Part shown: piece by piece, positions 1 to 10,632 of the stretch | How positions within the stretch are numbered: position 1 is the first letter of the stretch | Layout of the letters: each line of letters begins with the position of its first letter | Assembly (NCBI RefSeq): GCF_028502605.1 | Contig: NC_079235.1 | Location: 1,984,001 to 2,048,000 of the forward strand | Length of the DNA stretch: 64,000 nucleotides | Source: Trichoderma breve | Lineage: Eukaryota > Ascomycota > Sordariomycetes > Hypocreales > Hypocreaceae | Direction of reading: 5' to 3' | Translations under genes and position numbers: made by a program | Notes under the pieces: generated by a model | Seen by the model: the letters and a program-made list of their open reading frames with translations, nothing else | Database searches by the model: none | Told to the model about the DNA's origin: nothing

Positions 1-269
1 GAGAAGAAAATTTCATCAACATCCTCATAAAAGGAAATAAATTTACTCAACTATCAGCTGGATACTTGAAGAAGATTGGATATTATATATGTACTATTTT
101 CAACATTCTATCTAGTGCTGAAGCGACGAAGCAATGCTCAATGCACGCTCTATCTTCTCTACACTCTAAACAAGGTGATCGATCAACTTATAAAGCTGGT
201 ATTAATTGCAGAATTCTTGCGTCTGTTTTGACGTATTACCCCCAAACACTAAAGAAGCCACTTCATCTT
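1..269. other. 3' flank of MON2, no gene seen
   Basis: AT-rich sequence just downstream of the MON2 stop codon (MON2 runs on the minus strand). A 79-codon plus-strand frame crosses it but has no family features. I read it as MON2 3' UTR and terminator; no other signal was recognised. Confidence 0.5.
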
Positions 270-3200
270 CTAAACAACCCCAAACTCGCCCCCAATAACA
301 TCTAAAGCCTCCCTCAGAAGAGACAGGACCTTTTCATCGCCCTGCACCCTCAGGGCCTTCACAATCAAGGGGTACAACCTCAGCAAGTGCTTTCTGACAT
401 CGCTTTGTGCCTTTTCAAGAGGAGGTATCGCCTCGCTCTGGCTCTGCAAACCAACCAGCTTTTGCAACGTCCAGAGCAATTCCTTCCTCTGGCTCAGTGG
501 CTGCGGCATTTTACCTCGAAGCGGCTGATCAGATACATAAGCGCGAAGGGTCAACGCGCAGCGCAGAATTAGAAATGGGGCTGCGGTACACGCTATGCGG
601 GTTCTTGAAGCAGAATGATCCTCCATGGCCTTGGCAGCAGATGGCTTATGGGCAGCGGGCTCGTCTGTTGAAATGAGCAAGAAGAGCTCTTCAAACACGA
701 CGTAGGCCATCTTTGTACGCTGCGTCGGTGGGACGGAAGTTGTCAGTCCGGCTCGTGGCTGGTACAACTTTGGCAGGCCGGCTCCTCCGTCTTGAATGAT
801 GACCTTGTCCGTCGATGGAGGTTCGTGAATGATTGATGTCTTGAATAGACTTCTAGTATATGCGCTTCGAGTCTCCTCCTTCACCTTTTCTGACCCCATT
901 GACGGGATGACCAGTTCTACCAACTTGTGGAACCATGCAATATCTGCCGCTTCATCTTCTGCAACGCTTGTGCCAGGTGGTGGATTGTCGCAATCTGCGC
1001 TTAGAATACCATCCGCAATCTCGGCAATAAGCTGCCAAATGCCTTGAATGGTATCTGTGGGTATGTCTAGATCATCAAGCTTTGACAGAGTCGCTTCGGC
1101 GATTGTCAAGACTGTCGATGTCGCCAGCTTCCAGGGCTGGACTGTCCTTGTAGTAATAGGGAACTGATATTTGAGAGCAATAGGTCTGAGGAGAGCAGAT
1201 AGAGCTGCGCTGACTGCTCCGCTTGTGTATATATCAGTGTCGGTCGAGTGGCTCACCACGAGGCCCTCCAGCATTTGCATACTGGTTTTCGACATTGCAA
1301 CGTAAGTCCTTTTTGACGGAGGCTGAGCTTCATAATATTGGTCATATGCCAAAGTTACAAACTCGGAAACCTGCTTGATCAATGCCGATGGAACGCCACT
1401 AATGTCAGTTCGAATCATTTTCACAGCATCCAATACCTGTGCCTGAAGCTGCGTCAGATTGTCAATATCTGTAGCATAACTTCCCACAGAAGCTTCCTCA
1501 ACGGTATGGCGCAATAAGCCAAGGATACGCTGGACTCTCTCTACCGTTATATCAGACTTGATCAGCCTGTACACCTCACGAAGAGCGGCCACGTAGGCGG
1601 TTAGACAGTTTTGGTTGTCCTGAGCTTTCCCACTGGGAGATTTTGTGATTGGGATACCTCGGGACCACAAGTCCCAGGCGAACCTGACAGTTGTCTCGTT
1701 GAAGACAGGCTTCTCTTCGCTTCCTGACTGAGAAAGCACATGACTTAATGCTTTGAAAGTTGCGGTATTGATATCAAGAACCTTAAAATCAAGTAATGTA
1801 GCCAGATGCTCAAGCAGCTTATTCCAGAGCTCGTTGAAAGATGAGTGTGCTGTAAGTACTTCAAGGTTGTTTCCGAGCAAAGTTGATATGCCATTCAGCA
1901 CAACGACTGCAGTATCGTGCCACTCTACCCGATCGGTTTCGTCTACTTCTTCATCCTGGGTGGTCTTTAACTCTCCTTCAAGTGAAGCCAATAGCTTGAA
2001 AACCACAGATTTGATGCATATTGACCATGCTTCAGGGCTGAGCCTCTCCCCATAAGCATCAAAGATACGGAGAAGTGTTTGAATAGCCGTGTTACGAAGT
2101 TCAACTCTGTCATCAGAAGCGACAGCCGTGAGCCTTAACAGCAATAGCATCCACAACGCTGCGTCTGATCCTTGGCCGCCATGATCTGCTGCTAGGCGCT
2201 CCAGCGCGTCGACATCGGCGGCTTGGAATAAGTCAATCGTAATGTCAAGCGACTTATCCTTGCCGGATAGAAAGTCGGAAAGAGCCCAGAAAAAGGTCAC
2301 AGTCTAAGAATACGTTCTCATTAGCAGAATGATTCATTTTCTCTAAAGAGCCAAACCTTACCGTCAGTGCAATATTGAGATCGTCGTCTTGGGAGCAGAA
2401 TTTGTAGAGCGTATCAACCAAAATTAAGAAGCAGGAGTTAGGTAATGAAGGTAGAAAATCCGAGCATATCAGTTGAAGTGAGCTAAAGGAAGATCGCACA
2501 AGCTTTGACGATCGTGTACCGAGGTTTCGAGCACTGATGGTTGATTCATGATCTCCCAAATCAATTTCTCTTGCTGTAAAAACGCTTCCAATAATGTCAA
2601 ACGTGACGTCCCAGCCGCTGACAAGAGTTTGCCCGCAGTCCTCAATAACGCCTCGCAAACCATCAAGAATAATTCTATGAATCTCAATATCCGTCGTTGC
2701 ATTTGAAACAGAGATGTCCCGGCCACCCTTCTGTAAAGGTTTCAGCGAGTCTCGAAGGGCACCGAATAGCCGAAGTTGAATCGCTCCGCGAATGTCGGGA
2801 GGGAGGGTACCTGCAGCATTAGCTGCTTCGAGCACTAGCTTTGCAAGTATCTCAGAGGCTCTCGTTCTGACTGATGGACTAATAACACTTGAGTCTAACA
2901 TCTGAATCAGCTTGTGCACCAATAGGTCCCAGCCTGATTCTGTCGGATCGTATGCCAACAGCCGTTCAAGGTTAATCATGGCAATCTCCCCCATTTTTGC
3001 TAGCGCAAACTGGAGTTCTTGATTGGATGCTGTCGACTGGCCAGAGAAGCTGAGTACTCGCCGATGCTGACCAGATGAGCTTCTCGCATGGCTCTGCCGC
3101 GATGTCTCCTTGTCGTCGGCGTTAGGCTTTACCTCGCCTTCATCTGGTAGCAAGCCGCATATAGCTTGAACCACTTCGACGAATGACTCATTGGGGAAGT

Positions 3201-5693
3201 CAACACTGCTTTCAATCAGTCTGGACGCGGCTGTTTCAACAGATCGGACTTCGCTGCCAAAATTGGCCATGAGTGAGTTTGCGTCTGATTCACTTTGATA
3301 GTCCTGCCCGCCACGGCCCAGAGATTGAGTTCTCCCGGGAGCCTTTCCAGTAACATAGAGCACAAAGTCAGCCTGTTGTAAGGTCTCAAGTATGATACCC
3401 CAGGCAAGCCCAAGTGTTGGACCAAGAGCAATGCCGAGATTAAGCAGGGCTCGCAAGCAGAGGAGGTTCCGTGTGTTTAGAGTAATGGATGCATCAACAG
3501 GACCTTGACGCTGTCTTTCCGTAGGGCTGGACACTTGCGACAGATTTTCGACGCTCAAGAGGCCTCGAGCATTGCTGAAAACGCTGCTTGATGTTTCCGT
3601 CGGAGTAGTGGCTGTAGATCGTGACTGACCAGCATTGACACACGCACTTAAAACATTTGGAGGTACTGCAGCTTTTCCAAGCGTAGATAAAAACGCATCT
3701 CGTGGCGTTGGGAGCTGCAATAAGCCTGCCACATGGGCAAATCTCTGAAATGCGCGAACCAAGCCGTGGTAATACTCCGAATCCAGAGCAGCATATAGAA
3801 AGGTTGAGCAAGTAGCCAATATAGCAGGCCAACACTTGTTGACGATGTCAGAGCAGACCTTGACTTCGGAATAGGCAGGATGGTCTTCCAGCTCCAATGG
3901 ATTGATTGGTACAGGGTTCTTCTTAAATGAAGCTGACCGTTCTCGCGCTCCTCCGTGAGATGGACCTTCGGCTTCCAGCTGGGACGGAGCAGGCGAGCTA
4001 CGCCCCATATCCTGTTTTGAGGCCTTTTTCCGAGCTCGATTCTCATTAGGAACTGTGAGCGGTAGAATAAACTTGGCAAGCCCATCTGAAAGAGACGAGA
4101 GGCATGCCAATATCAAACTGTAAATGTACGACTCAGGAATCGTTGGCGCCTCGGCTTTATCCAGTTGATCTATACAGGGAACTCGAACAGAGCTCCATGT
4201 TACGCTGATGCCTATATTGGAGATCTCTGACCCAATAGAGCCGCTGATGATTCCAGTAACACTAGTAGCTTCAATCAATGCCTGGTCCGTAGACAAGCCA
4301 GAGCCACCAGATGGATCCGCGATTGGTATTGAAGACTGATGGCCTAAGCCGATGACTGCCGGCTTCTCGGTGCTGAGCCGTACAAAAGTCGCAATAAGTG
4401 TTTTAACGATGTCCTTCTCGCCCTCTTTTGCGTCGTACATGGTGAATATGCGACGCACGAGAGCGTGTTCGGCAAATATGCCACGGAATACCTCCATGCA
4501 TAACGCACGCTTCCAGATGGTGGTATCTTGGTCCAAGAGAGTTGTAAGAAGTGATAGTGCATCGCCGCACTCTGAAGGTAAGATGCTGATATGGCGGCGC
4601 AACAAGGTATAGAGGATGCGGACGAGCCTCACAGTTGTGGCGAATGAGGGCTTGCCTTTGAGTGCACTCATCAGAAGAGGCATCACGCGGTCACGAAGAA
4701 TGTGAGCTTGTTCAGGATGGGTGAGGAAGACGCTCGCATGATTCGTGATAACCGACTCAATGAGCTCTAATCCAAATGTTTGCTGTAATCCCGAGAAACG
4801 CAGGAATTCGGACCGCTGGTTTTCTGTCAAGAGACACAGGTCGTTGAATATCTAAAATTGTTAGTTATAAAGTCCGATACATATCTGAGTAGATAGGTCA
4901 CTAACACGGTACGCATCTAATGCGGCTGCGCGGAGTTCTACTTTGCCGTCGGCTGATGGCGCCTCGCCTGCAATAGGGGCATCGCCGCCATTCTCTATAC
5001 CAACGTCAGGAAATGTAAGTTGATGGCAATGTAAATGAACTCACTATCTTCAGCGACTACTTTGTCAAATACCGAAACGACAAGCTGCTGGAGAGTGGCA
5101 GCTGAGGTATTATTCACAATGGCATTCTTGCTACTTTGCAGGATGAAGCAGATATTCAGAGCAGTTACAAGAAGATTGCCATTCAAATCTGAGGAGTAGT
5201 TTTGCAACAGCGAAGGCAACGCCTGCAAAATCTTTAACTGCACGTCAAGCCCGGCCGAGGACGCTTGCATCAGCGCCTCTAGGACCTGGTTGAGCTTCGA
5301 TCTGGGCAGCGCCTTCGCAACGATAAGCCTCTGCAGACAGACGATTGCAATGCCGGTGAACTTTGCATTCTTGGTGCCACACGCGATGATGAAGGGATTC
5401 ACAAAGCTGGGCTTTTGCGAGAGCACTGGGGGTTCAATGTCAACGAGATGTCACTTGGGCTTAGAAGGATCCACTGGCGCATACACTCAGGAGCTGCCGT
5501 TTCGGGGACATTGCCAAGGCTCTTCAGCTCTTCTAAAGATCTTTCGGCCGCCTAGAAGAGAAGGAAAAGGTGAGCCGATGAGCAATGAAGCTCCAGTTGA
5601 AGAAGAAGTGCGTACTTGTCGAAGGTCATTATGCTTCCTCTTGCTCTCCTGAATGAGATTAGCTAGCTCCGTGGCCAGAAGCTGCGTCGTCAT
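270..5693 (-). CDS. mon2: MON2, Golgi/endosome trafficking scaffold related to large Arf-GEFs
   Basis: Homolog of Mon2, a large peripheral membrane protein related to the Sec7/BIG Arf exchange factors but without a catalytic Sec7 domain. In yeast it works with Dop1 and Neo1 at the trans-Golgi and endosomes. Six exons join in frame: 5616-5693, 5485-5551, 5045-5425, 4906-4994, 2362-4851 and 270-2303, giving about 1,712 residues, close to the usual fungal length. The first exon gives the typical DCB start (MTTQLLATELANLIQESKRK). It continues after the intron as AAERSLEELK, followed by the conserved FVNPFIIACGTKNAKF stretch. The rest is alpha-helical HEAT-like sequence with a low-complexity insert near residue 450-500 of the large exon. 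The gene ends in REALDVIGGEFGVV. No catalytic motif is expected. Family is confident; each intron was assigned by hand. Confidence 0.9.
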
Positions 5694-6695
5694 CTTGGGT
5701 CCAGCCGAATAATCTGCCCATGGGCAATCAACGTACGGGCGATGTTTATATCGCTTTCATGCAGCTTTGGCGTCGTAATGATGATGGAATACCGCGGTTT
5801 CATGCTCCTCGCTCCAATCAGGTCTCATTCATGATCAAGGACAGCGCATCAGTAGTGTGTAGGTGTTATGCTTGGTAGAGCATCAAGCCGGCAGAACCAG
5901 CTCACCGCCTTTCCGCTTTTTGCCCTTTTCGTCCTAGTTGCATGGGGACTAGCGTACTCTCTGGGGCTTGTTGAGATATTGCAGCTTCATTCATTGGAGT
6001 AAGGTATGCAAAGTCTCATCCCGTGAATTCTTTATTTTGCTTCAAATAAATAAAATAAGAGAAAATATACAAATATCTTCTTCTTTTCACCTTTCTATCT
6101 TGAAAGGTGACAACTTCAAAGTAAAGCTGGCTAATTTATATACACATACCTACACAGAGAGAGCAGCCGTGAGTCACCCGCTAAAAATTGGCTCATGTGT
6201 ATTGCTCTCAGTCTTTTTGTCTCTGCTAAAATTTTCATACCCCTTACGCCTAATGCATTTCGTTTTCTGTAACCATAAAAATCATCCAATCGTCTCCTCC
6301 TCTGTTGTCTCAATCAAATCCCATAGCAGCATCTAGTAGTTGCAGCATTGTTTGCATGAGCTGGCCTGGTATAAAGTACCTTCTCCGGCTCTGCGAATAG
6401 TACCAGCAGTTTAAGTAATGACGAAGCTTCTGGTAGTACCCTAAATAGCTAGGATCCTGTTTTCCAATACCCATATGGAGATCAATCTAACCATCCTTGA
6501 CACTTTGAAGAAACTTTCTCTCAAAAAAGGAATTCGGTGCACCTAATTATCCCAAGCATTGGTTGGTCGAGTATCTAATCGTCGCCAACCAAGACAAACA
6601 GCTTCGGAAAGCATTAGCAGAGCCTCTGGAATTAGAGAATATGTCTTCACATACTAAAGAGTTTAACCAAACAAAATAACAACCCATCAAGTCGT
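5694..6695. other. intergenic, MON2 promoter and PRS 3' flank
   Basis: About 1 kb between the MON2 start and the PRPP synthetase stop. It is AT-rich, especially at 6040-6160. Short frames on both strands lack protein features. It should hold the MON2 promoter and the PRS terminator; no specific element recognised. Confidence 0.5.
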
Positions 6696-8035
6696 TTAGA
6701 CGGGAACATTGGTGAAAAGGTATGACACCGATTCACCGTTGTGGGTTCGTCGAATAGCCTAAGAGAAGTCAGTGTCTGGAATAAAAGAGTTTTCAGCAGA
6801 AATGAGCCTACCTCAGCAAGCGTGCCAGACACATCGATGACCTTGAGCTTAGGGCACCGCTCAGTTTTATCGCCAACTAACATCACACATGGTTAGACTC
6901 TGGATGCTTGCATGGGGGAATTTGATGAAACCTACGAGGAACGGCTAGTTACATGTTAGTAATGTGATATCAGAACAGGGTACTTTTTCATCGGAAGTCA
7001 CTTACTGTTGGTGACGACAAGGCCAGATAGATGGGAGTTGTTAATGGTGTCAATAGCGGTGCCGCTGAGGATGCCATGAGTGACAATAGCGAAAACCTGG
7101 CGAGCGCCGTGGGCGTTGAGGGTTTCTGCCGCCTTGGCCAGCTATTGAAGGCAATTAATTACATGATTACCAAATCAAGAAATAGGTATAATCACTTACA
7201 GTTCCACAGGTGTCGGCCATGTCATCCACAAGGATAGCTACCTTGTCCTGAACGTCACCCACAAGCACCATGCGGCCGACAACATTAGGTCGCGGGCGCT
7301 CCTTGTGAATCAGAGCAAATCCGGTGTTGAGACGGTCTGCAAGCGAGGTGGCGCGCTTCGCACCGCCAGCATCGGGAGAGACAATGACGCAGTTCTCAAC
7401 GTCCAGATTCTCACTGATCCACCGCAGGACGGATGGCTCAGCATACAGGTTATCTACGGGCACATTGAAAAACCCCTGGATCTGTGAGGCATGCAGGTCC
7501 ATAGTTATGATATGGTTCTACCGCATGTTAGCTACTTGATCAGAATTAAAAAGAGATTGGCTTAACGCACGCAGCCGGAGACCTGCAGCATGTTTGCAAT
7601 CAGTCTGGCGCTAATGGGTGCACGGGACTTGTCCTTCTTGTCCTGGCGAGCGTAGGGGTAGTTAGGAATGACGGCCGTGATACGTCTAGCAGACGCAGTG
7701 CGGCAAGCGTGGATCATGATGAGTAGCTCCATGAGGCCATCGTTGACGTCACCCGGCGCTGTCGACTGCAGGATGAAGACGTCTTCATCTCTCACGGACT
7801 CTCCAATGGAAACACTAGTTTCCTGGTTGGAGTAGTTAAGGCTCATGGTGTTGGCGATATTGATGCCAAGTCTGCCGCAGAATCAGTCATCAGTCAAGTG
7901 ACGTCTGGCGCTATTTGTCTCATATCTCGTTCAACGACCATCTTGCGAGACATACCGACTAGCCACCAGAGCACTCAGCTCCGGGTGGGAGCTCCCAGAG
8001 ATTAACTTGATCTCGTTTGCCATTTGGTCCAACAT
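6696..8035 (-). CDS. prs: ribose-phosphate pyrophosphokinase (PRPP synthetase)
   Basis: Transfers pyrophosphate from ATP to ribose 5-phosphate, giving PRPP for purine, pyrimidine, His, Trp and NAD synthesis in the cytosol. Seven exons join in frame: 7956-8035, 7571-7871, 7200-7517, 7006-7141, 6936-6944, 6812-6876 and 6696-6758, giving 323 residues, normal for the family. Visible signatures are [14 protein letters not shown] at the N-terminus, [19 protein letters not shown] (ATP-binding flexible loop), the cation-binding [26 protein letters not shown], and the PRPP loop [10 protein letters not shown]. The C-terminus is [11 protein letters not shown]. An alternative start is Met5 at 8023, which would remove MLDQ. 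The fifth exon is only nine bases and supplies part of the conserved VVTNTVP segment. Yeast has five PRS paralogs; this is of the catalytic short type, but which ortholog cannot be told here. Confidence 0.93.
6936..6944 (-). other. 9-nt microexon of PRPP synthetase
   Basis: The minus strand reads CTAACATGTAACTAG, then CCGTTCCTC, then GTAGGT: acceptor, nine bases, donor. The exon before ends in A (AAC A) and the exon after starts TTGGCGAT. Joining them gives N-T-V-P-L-G-D-K, matching the conserved VVTNTVP of PRPP synthetases. Skipping the nine bases would keep the frame but delete three residues of this motif. Confidence 0.85.
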
Positions 8036-8862
8036 CGTTACAGAGGGTAGCAGAAGTCCCTTCTGCCGGAGAGAGAAAAAAAGTAAGAAGAGAAAAAAAA
8101 AGAGTGGGGGCGAGCAGGATTGGGTGGTGTGCAGAGGCAGCAAAGACGCAAGTGTTGAATCTCGGTTTTAAAGAAGTGAAAGAAGAAGCTAAAGTTGCTC
8201 GCTGGCGATGGAAGAACGCGCAGTTATAAGTTGTTTGAAGCTGAAATCAGCATGACTCTTGCTAAATTTGACTTTTTTTCGATGAAAGTTTGCACGTACC
8301 AAGTACATGAGTTTAGGATGAGTCTTGACGCTGGGGCGGTCATGTGACAGCCGGTTACGCCTCTTTTGCACTGTATGAATTGCCGAGCACCACTATCGAG
8401 CTTGATTGCGGAGCTTGGACCTATCACGTACATGAACCGCACAGTTACATCGACGATAAGAAGCAGCTTCCCTTGAACCGTGAGAATTGGAAACATTCTC
8501 GCCGGGGCTACGGAGGCCGGGCGATGTAACAATTGGTGTTTTTTTTCCTATTTTATTTTTTTATACAAGATTTTTCTCATCTTGTGGACCTCGCTTCTGT
8601 CGACGACAGGAACTCGATGAGATACATGATGAGAGCTGCGCTTCAGAACATGCCGTGAGATATTCGGCAAAGGCTCCATGACGACACATACAGAATCAAA
8701 TCCATCAAGAGTCCAATGATAGGCCAATTCTTCTATGCTAGCTCTGGCTTTGATAATTGAAACATTGGTTTCCATCCAAAGGACTGTACAAGAGTATACA
8801 TGATATCTATATGCGCTTCATCATACAGAGCATAGGGTGTCGTCATAATTGCTTCTTTCACC
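8036..8862. promoter_or_regulatory. divergent intergenic region between PRS and the Hal3-like/ankyrin gene
   Basis: An 827-bp head-to-head spacer that must carry both promoters. It has a purine-rich run at 8070-8105 and a T-run at 8539-8562. Frames inside it show no protein family. No binding motif could be assigned. Confidence 0.45.
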
Positions 8863-10632
8863 ATGCAGTCTCAATCTCATCAGTCTCCGCGGCCTAGTGC
8901 AACCGACATGATGGCTTGCTTTTCTCTGCGTGAAGACTCACTGAAAAGCCGCCCCTTGCGGCTGCTGATCACTGCCACGGGTACGCGGCATTCGTCTTGG
9001 GCTCAACCACTCGTGGTGCGGCTCTCCAAGGATCGTCGTATAGAGATGAGGGCAGTGGTTGATGATCCATCACCAAGGCTGAATCAACTCATTATTACCA
9101 TCCAAAACACGCCCATTGCTCAAGAACCAATCGGCCCGGAAGACGTGTCTTCTAAACATACAGGGCTAAATATACACGACCTAGTTGAATGGGCTGACCT
9201 CTTGGTTTGTGTGCCGCTAGATATCAGAAAAATTGAAACCTTACTGGTGGGCGGAGGCGACACTTTTCTTGATGACCTCCTGAGAAGCTGGAACGAGGCT
9301 CAGAAGGGGTGTATCATGGTGCCAGGAATGGACGACAGCGCATGGCTGAGTCCTCTAGTCCAACAGCAACTGGGTGAAGTTCAGAGAGAATGGCCATGTA
9401 TCCGTGTGATGCAGCCCATACTGTGGCACTATGAAGATGCAGCACATCCACAGCAAGCAACGAACTGGAGTGGATTCAGAGACTTGCTTGATCTTATCCA
9501 AAACCAGGCTGATCTATTGAATCTCGGCCGCGATGGGGAAGCAACAGGGAGAGCCGTTGCCATGTCAGCACTTCATGCAACTACTTTGCCAGGGCTACCA
9601 TTCGAGTTGTGGAGCAAAGTGTTGAGTTTTACAGGTGATTGGGAGTTGGCCGCTGCGCTTGGTATCAACACCAGTCTGCCTGTGCCAACAGAATGGAGCG
9701 TACGAGTCGAAGATCTGAGCGACCCTTTGCTCATCTACTCACATGAACTCGAGCGGACGGTCCTTACATGCAACACGGCTGCCATTTGTCGGAAGTTATC
9801 ACAAGCACCAGACGATTTCCAGATTTTACCAGTGCTGGTCGTGAAACTCATCACACGATTCGCTCTAGTTAAGGTGCTCGCTTATCTGGAAAACAACCAC
9901 CCTCAGCTGTTCAAGGCATTCGATGGGGCTTTTCTTCCAACCAAAGCGTCTGCATATTACCCCCAGGTCAAAGTCTTGGATTACTGGAAAAACAGTCCTC
10001 ACTTCCAGAATCGCCATGTCTACGATACCGAGGCGATAGATGGCGCATGTAAGAATGGCCACGTGCATATTTTGCAGTGGTGGAAGCTATCGGGGTTACC
10101 ATTATTATACACCAAGGTCTCACTGGAACAGGCGAGCGGTAACGGCCTCATCTCGGTCCTTGAATGGTGGCGCGATGCTGCTGCCATAGATCATAACATC
10201 GTGTTGAAGACTGGCAGGTCGCTCTTATGGGCCGCCACGAATGGTCAAGCAGAAGTGCTACGATGGTGGCATGCTTCTGGCATTGAAATGGGTTACAGCG
10301 GTGGTGTAGCCTTTACAGCTAGCCGGTGGGGACACGTCCACGTCTTGGAGACGTGGCGAAAGCTGCAAGGCGATGACAATGTCTTGTTTGATGCCGAGGA
10401 AGTCATATACATCGCTACAGCTCGCCAACATGTGGAAGTCCTCGAGTGGTGGCGGCAGTTTGCCCGGGGTATGCTCGACGGCATGAATGGGCGAGGAGTC
10501 AAGGTCAAGTTTCGGACGCGAAGAATCCAAGAGGCTGTTGAATCTACTCCCAAGTCTCAAGAATGGTGGTTTCGTTATAGACTAAGTATTGGGAAAGACC
10601 AGGACTGGTGGCCCTCTTTTCTAGCATTGTGA
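8863..10632 (+). CDS. Hal3/PPCDC-like flavoprotein fold fused to ankyrin-like repeats
   Basis: Single 589-codon exon starting at an ATG. Residues about 32-185 resemble the HFCD flavoprotein fold of Hal3/Sis2 and phosphopantothenoylcysteine decarboxylase: LRLLITATGT (nucleotide-binding strand and loop), VEWADLLVCVPL (where family members have xxWADxxVVAPLSANT), DDLLRSWN, then MVPGMDDSAWLSPL in place of PAMNxxMW. PASANT and PAMN are degenerate, so decarboxylase activity is doubtful. Around residue 243 LPFELWSKVLSF looks like the start of an F-box. Residues about 380-530 form five or six ankyrin-like units of the V(H/E)VLEWW type (GHVHILQWW, ISVLEWWRD, AEVLRWW, GHVHVLETW, HVEVLEWWRQ). Function unknown; a regulatory or adaptor role is only an inference. 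It lies head-to-head with PRS. Confidence 0.72.
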   Translation: MQSQSHQSPRPSATDMMACFSLREDSLKSRPLRLLITATGTRHSSWAQPLVVRLSKDRRIEMRAVVDDPSPRLNQLIITIQNTPIAQEPIGPEDVSSKHTGLNIHDLVEWADLLVCVPLDIRKIETLLVGGGDTFLDDLLRSWNEAQKGCIMVPGMDDSAWLSPLVQQQLGEVQREWPCIRVMQPILWHYEDAAHPQQATNWSGFRDLLDLIQNQADLLNLGRDGEATGRAVAMSALHATTLPGLPFELWSKVLSFTGDWELAAALGINTSLPVPTEWSVRVEDLSDPLLIYSHELERTVLTCNTAAICRKLSQAPDDFQILPVLVVKLITRFALVKVLAYLENNHPQLFKAFDGAFLPTKASAYYPQVKVLDYWKNSPHFQNRHVYDTEAIDGACKNGHVHILQWWKLSGLPLLYTKVSLEQASGNGLISVLEWWRDAAAIDHNIVLKTGRSLLWAATNGQAEVLRWWHASGIEMGYSGGVAFTASRWGHVHVLETWRKLQGDDNVLFDAEEVIYIATARQHVEVLEWWRQFARGMLDGMNGRGVKVKFRTRRIQEAVESTPKSQEWWFRYRLSIGKDQDWWPSFLAL

